DNA from: an uncultured Oscillospiraceae bacterium
GTDB taxonomy: Bacteria; Bacillota; Clostridia; Oscillospirales; Oscillospiraceae
Length of the DNA: 7,140 nt
Assembly: GCA_900758315.1 (NCBI GenBank)
Contig: CAAERF010000141.1
Coordinates: forward strand, 1-7,140
Reading direction: 5' to 3'
The notes beneath the pieces are model-generated. The model made no database searches. It was not told where the DNA came from and worked only from the letters and a program-made list of their open reading frames with translations. The translations under genes and the position numbers were made by a program. Shown piece after piece: positions 5,185-7,140 of this stretch. How positions within the stretch are numbered: the first letter of the stretch is position 1; every line of letters begins with the position of its first letter.

Positions 5185-6165
5185 ATGAACTTCTATGATG
5201 ATTTGGTCATGCAGACCCAGATGAATTATTCCAGGCACTATCCTATCTATGCTTCCGGCAGTACGCCTTATCAGCTGACTGACAAAAAGCCGCTGCCGTA
5301 TAGCGAACAGATCCATCGTTTGGTACAGGAGGTAAAGGAAGCTGACTGTGTGGTAGTGGGCGGGGCCTCCGGTCTGTCCGCTGCCGGTGGCGGAGATTTT
5401 TACTACGAGGACAACGACTCCTACCGGAAATACTTCCGGCCTTTTGCGGAGAAGTACCACTTCAAAGGTGCTTTTGCAGGGATGATGCACCCCTGGAAGA
5501 CAAGGGAAGAGTATTGGGGGTATCTCGCCACATTCCTTCACACCACCCAGACCGCACCTGTGCGTCATCCCTATCTGGATCTAGACGCTTTGTTGAAAGG
5601 CAAGGACTTCTTCATCCTCACCACCAATCAGGATACCCAGTTTGTCAAGCTCTACCCGGAGGAGAAGGTGGCGGAGATCCAGGGAGATCACCGGTTCTTC
5701 CAGTGTGCCGCCTGCTGTACCGATGACACCTGGGATGCGGTAAAGCCAGTGGCTGATATGGTGGCCGCTATGGGGGATGGCACGAAGATTCCCACGGATC
5801 TCATTCCCCGGTGTCCGCACTGCGGTGGCGAGGCTTTCCCCTGGGTGCGAGGATATGGGAATTTCCTGCAAGGAAAGAAATATGAAGAACAGTACGAAAA
5901 AATTTCTCGCTACGTACTGGAACACAAAGACAGCAAAATTCTGTTCCTGGAGTTGGGCGTTGGTCGAATGACTCCCATGTTTATCCAAGAACCTTTCTGG
6001 AACATGACCCTCAGTTTTCCCCATGCTCGATATATTGCTGTCAACGACAAATATGACTTCCTGCCCAAGCAGTTGGAGGATAAGGGCATGACCATTGTGG
6101 CCGACATTGCTCAAGTGCTGCGGGATGCACGGAACACCATGGAAAGCGGAGATAACGATCAATGA
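5185..6165 (+). CDS. SirTM-like (class M) Sir2-family protein, paralogue 1
   Basis: Numbering from ATG 5185 (326 residues). Sir2 motifs are visible: nucleotide-binding VVVGGASGLSAA (about 56-67), LTTNQD (145-150) and IQGD (165-168), where the canonical deacetylase HG catalytic His is Gln (Q166). A zinc knuckle follows with C174, C178, C210 and C213 (RCPHCGG), then LFLELGVGRMTPMFIQEPFW. The Gln for His, HPYLDL and the Cys-x3-Cys/Cys-x2-Cys knuckle match class M sirtuins (SirTM), protein ADP-ribosyltransferases tied to lipoylated GcvH-L and oxidative stress. It should use NAD+; deacetylation is unlikely. About 45 extra N-terminal residues (rich in Tyr) precede the Rossmann fold compared with paralogue 2. 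ATG 5185 is chosen over 5176 because AAAGGA (5170-5175) abuts 5176 but is nine bases from 5185. Its stop overlaps the next start (ATGA), and it is the first gene of the operon driven by 5107-5135. Confidence 0.8.
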   Translation: MNFYDDLVMQTQMNYSRHYPIYASGSTPYQLTDKKPLPYSEQIHRLVQEVKEADCVVVGGASGLSAAGGGDFYYEDNDSYRKYFRPFAEKYHFKGAFAGMMHPWKTREEYWGYLATFLHTTQTAPVRHPYLDLDALLKGKDFFILTTNQDTQFVKLYPEEKVAEIQGDHRFFQCAACCTDDTWDAVKPVADMVAAMGDGTKIPTDLIPRCPHCGGEAFPWVRGYGNFLQGKKYEEQYEKISRYVLEHKDSKILFLELGVGRMTPMFIQEPFWNMTLSFPHARYIAVNDKYDFLPKQLEDKGMTIVADIAQVLRDARNTMESGDNDQ

Positions 6166-7043
6166 GGGTTGGAAACCAAGCGGCGCTTCAGGAACTTGCC
6201 GAGCGTATTGCTCAAGCAGATGCCGTTGTGATCGGAGGCGGCTCCGGCCTGTCAAGCGCAGCTGGATACGACCACTACCATTGGTCCCCGGCACTTTCGG
6301 AGGCATTGGCTCCCTTTCGTGAACAGTATGGCTTTACCTCTCCGCTGGCTGGATTCTACCATTGCTTTTCCAGCTATGGAGAGCAGTGGGGATATTACAG
6401 TCAATATATCCGCTTCATGTGGGAAGCCCCTACGGGGCAGCCCTATCTGGATCTGCAAACGCTTGTTGCAGATAAACCGGTCTTTGTGCTGACCACTAAT
6501 GTCGATCAGCAGTTTTTTCGGGTATTTCCCCAGGAACAAATTTGCGCCTTTCAGGGAGACTTTAGCTACTGCCAGTGCAGCCAGCCCTGTCGGGATGATA
6601 TTTGGGAAAACCGCGAACTGGTAAAGGAACTGACCGGTCGCTTGGTGGGTGTGCGCCTGCCGGAGGAAGCTGTTCCCCGTTGCCCGGATTGCGGGCGGGT
6701 GCTGGTGCCTTGGGTACGAGATGATACCTTTCTGGAGGGAACCTTCTGGCAGGATAACCTGCACCGCTACCATAGATTCCTGCGACGCTGGATAATGGAT
6801 CAGTCCGACAAAAAAGTCCTGCTGTTGGAACTTGGCGTGGGTGAGATGACGCCCAGTATCATCAAACTGCCCTTCTGGGAACTTACTGCCAAAAACGAAA
6901 ACGTCTTTTATGCATGTCTTAATCGAGAGGCATCTCATAGGCCAGAGCATCTGCGGGGACGCAGCCTGTATCTGCAAGGAGATTTGGTGGAAACTCTAGC
7001 TGCCCTCCGGCAGGAGCGCTCCATTGCAGCAAACATAAAATAG
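6162..7043 (+). CDS. SirTM-like (class M) Sir2-family protein, paralogue 2
   Basis: The 293-residue protein has the same layout as the preceding gene without the N-terminal extension: VVIGGGSGLSSAAG (about 22-35), QPYLDL (93-98), LTTNVD (110-115), FQGD (130-133) with Gln again in place of the catalytic His, zinc ligands C139, C143, C174 and C177 (RCPDCG) plus an extra C137, and LLLELGVGEMTPSIIKLPFW. It is a predicted NAD+-dependent ADP-ribosyltransferase of the SirTM type. Its ATG overlaps the previous stop, showing co-translation. The two paralogues share family motifs but are clearly diverged outside them, so this is an old duplication, perhaps with split substrates. A heteromeric complex is possible but unsupported by sequence. 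Confidence 0.82.
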   Translation: MRVGNQAALQELAERIAQADAVVIGGGSGLSSAAGYDHYHWSPALSEALAPFREQYGFTSPLAGFYHCFSSYGEQWGYYSQYIRFMWEAPTGQPYLDLQTLVADKPVFVLTTNVDQQFFRVFPQEQICAFQGDFSYCQCSQPCRDDIWENRELVKELTGRLVGVRLPEEAVPRCPDCGRVLVPWVRDDTFLEGTFWQDNLHRYHRFLRRWIMDQSDKKVLLLELGVGEMTPSIIKLPFWELTAKNENVFYACLNREASHRPEHLRGRSLYLQGDLVETLAALRQERSIAANIK

Positions 7044-7059
7044 AAAGGGGCGAACGGAT

Positions 7060-7140
7060 ATGATTGATTGGAAACCTATTGCGGAAAAATTCAGAGAAGC
7101 GGACGCTATCTTGATCGGGGCCAGTAACGGCCTGTCCATC
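7060..7140 (+). CDS. Third Sir2/SirTM-like gene, 5' end only
   Basis: A new frame starts at ATG 7060, 16 bases after the previous stop, with GAAAGGGG (7043-7050) as ribosome binding site. The 27 residues visible run IAEKFREADAILIGASNGLS, which aligns with the nucleotide-binding start of the two upstream sirtuins (EADCVVVGGASGLS, QADAVVIGGGSGLS). The Ser-Gly of the others is Asn-Gly here. It is cut by the window edge, so only membership of the fold can be stated. Confidence 0.72.
   Translation, partial: MIDWKPIAEKFREADAILIGASNGLSI

Noticed and set aside
5581..6306. 241-codon open frame on the minus strand across the first/second sirtuin genes
   Set aside because: It lies opposite two well-supported Sir2 genes, has no family pattern and no ribosome binding site; it is a shadow frame.
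6252..6977. 241-codon open frame on the minus strand opposite the second sirtuin
   Set aside because: No recognisable domain, and the + strand gene has clear motifs and a coupled start.

Overview
The window looks like accessory chromosome from a gut-type Gram-positive anaerobe of the Clostridia (Oscillospiraceae/Lachnospiraceae-like). This is inferred from strong AGGAGG-type ribosome binding sites, a vanG-type glycopeptide-resistance remnant, a CsoR/CopZ copper module, a YwnA-like Rrf2 regulator and class-M sirtuins. No taxonomic marker gene is present.

Left part (1-2010, + strand) is a decayed mobile-element or resistance region. It holds an apparently intact VanY-type D,D-carboxypeptidase. 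Translationally coupled to it is a 128-codon in-frame chimera: the first ~45 residues of a VanG D-Ala-D-Ser ligase joined to the last ~80 residues of the VanT serine/alanine racemase domain. The rest of vanG, any vanXY and most of vanT are gone. Next comes a 440-base leader-like stretch. It contains a short ORF lying over mutually exclusive hairpins that end in a terminator (attenuator architecture), a second terminator, and a hairpin that can bury the ribosome binding site of the next gene. That gene is a conjugative-transposon-type sigma-factor-like ORF, broken by an in-frame TAG and cut off at its 3' end against the AraC gene.

Middle part (2001-4516, - strand) reads right to left: a CsoR-type operator, a copA remnant (metal-binding domain plus start of the first membrane helix only), copZ, csoR, a CGGC-domain protein, a 43-codon small ORF and an AraC-family regulator. 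The sensor, chaperone and operator of a copper operon are intact, but the exporter ATPase is not.

Right part (4617-7140) has a YwnA-like Rrf2 repressor gene divergent from at least three tandem Sir2-family genes. These carry SirTM (class M, ADP-ribosyltransferase-type sirtuin) signatures: two are complete and a third runs off the end. The divergent promoters overlap, and a perfect 13-bp inverted repeat flanks both, a good candidate for autoregulation. The sirtuin array is the most unusual intact system here. SirTMs are normally found as single copies with a macrodomain hydrolase, GcvH-L and LplA2, none of which lies in the window.

Two internal deletions that keep an open frame (vanG/vanT, copA) plus a truncated sigma gene suggest active deletion-driven decay of this accessory segment.
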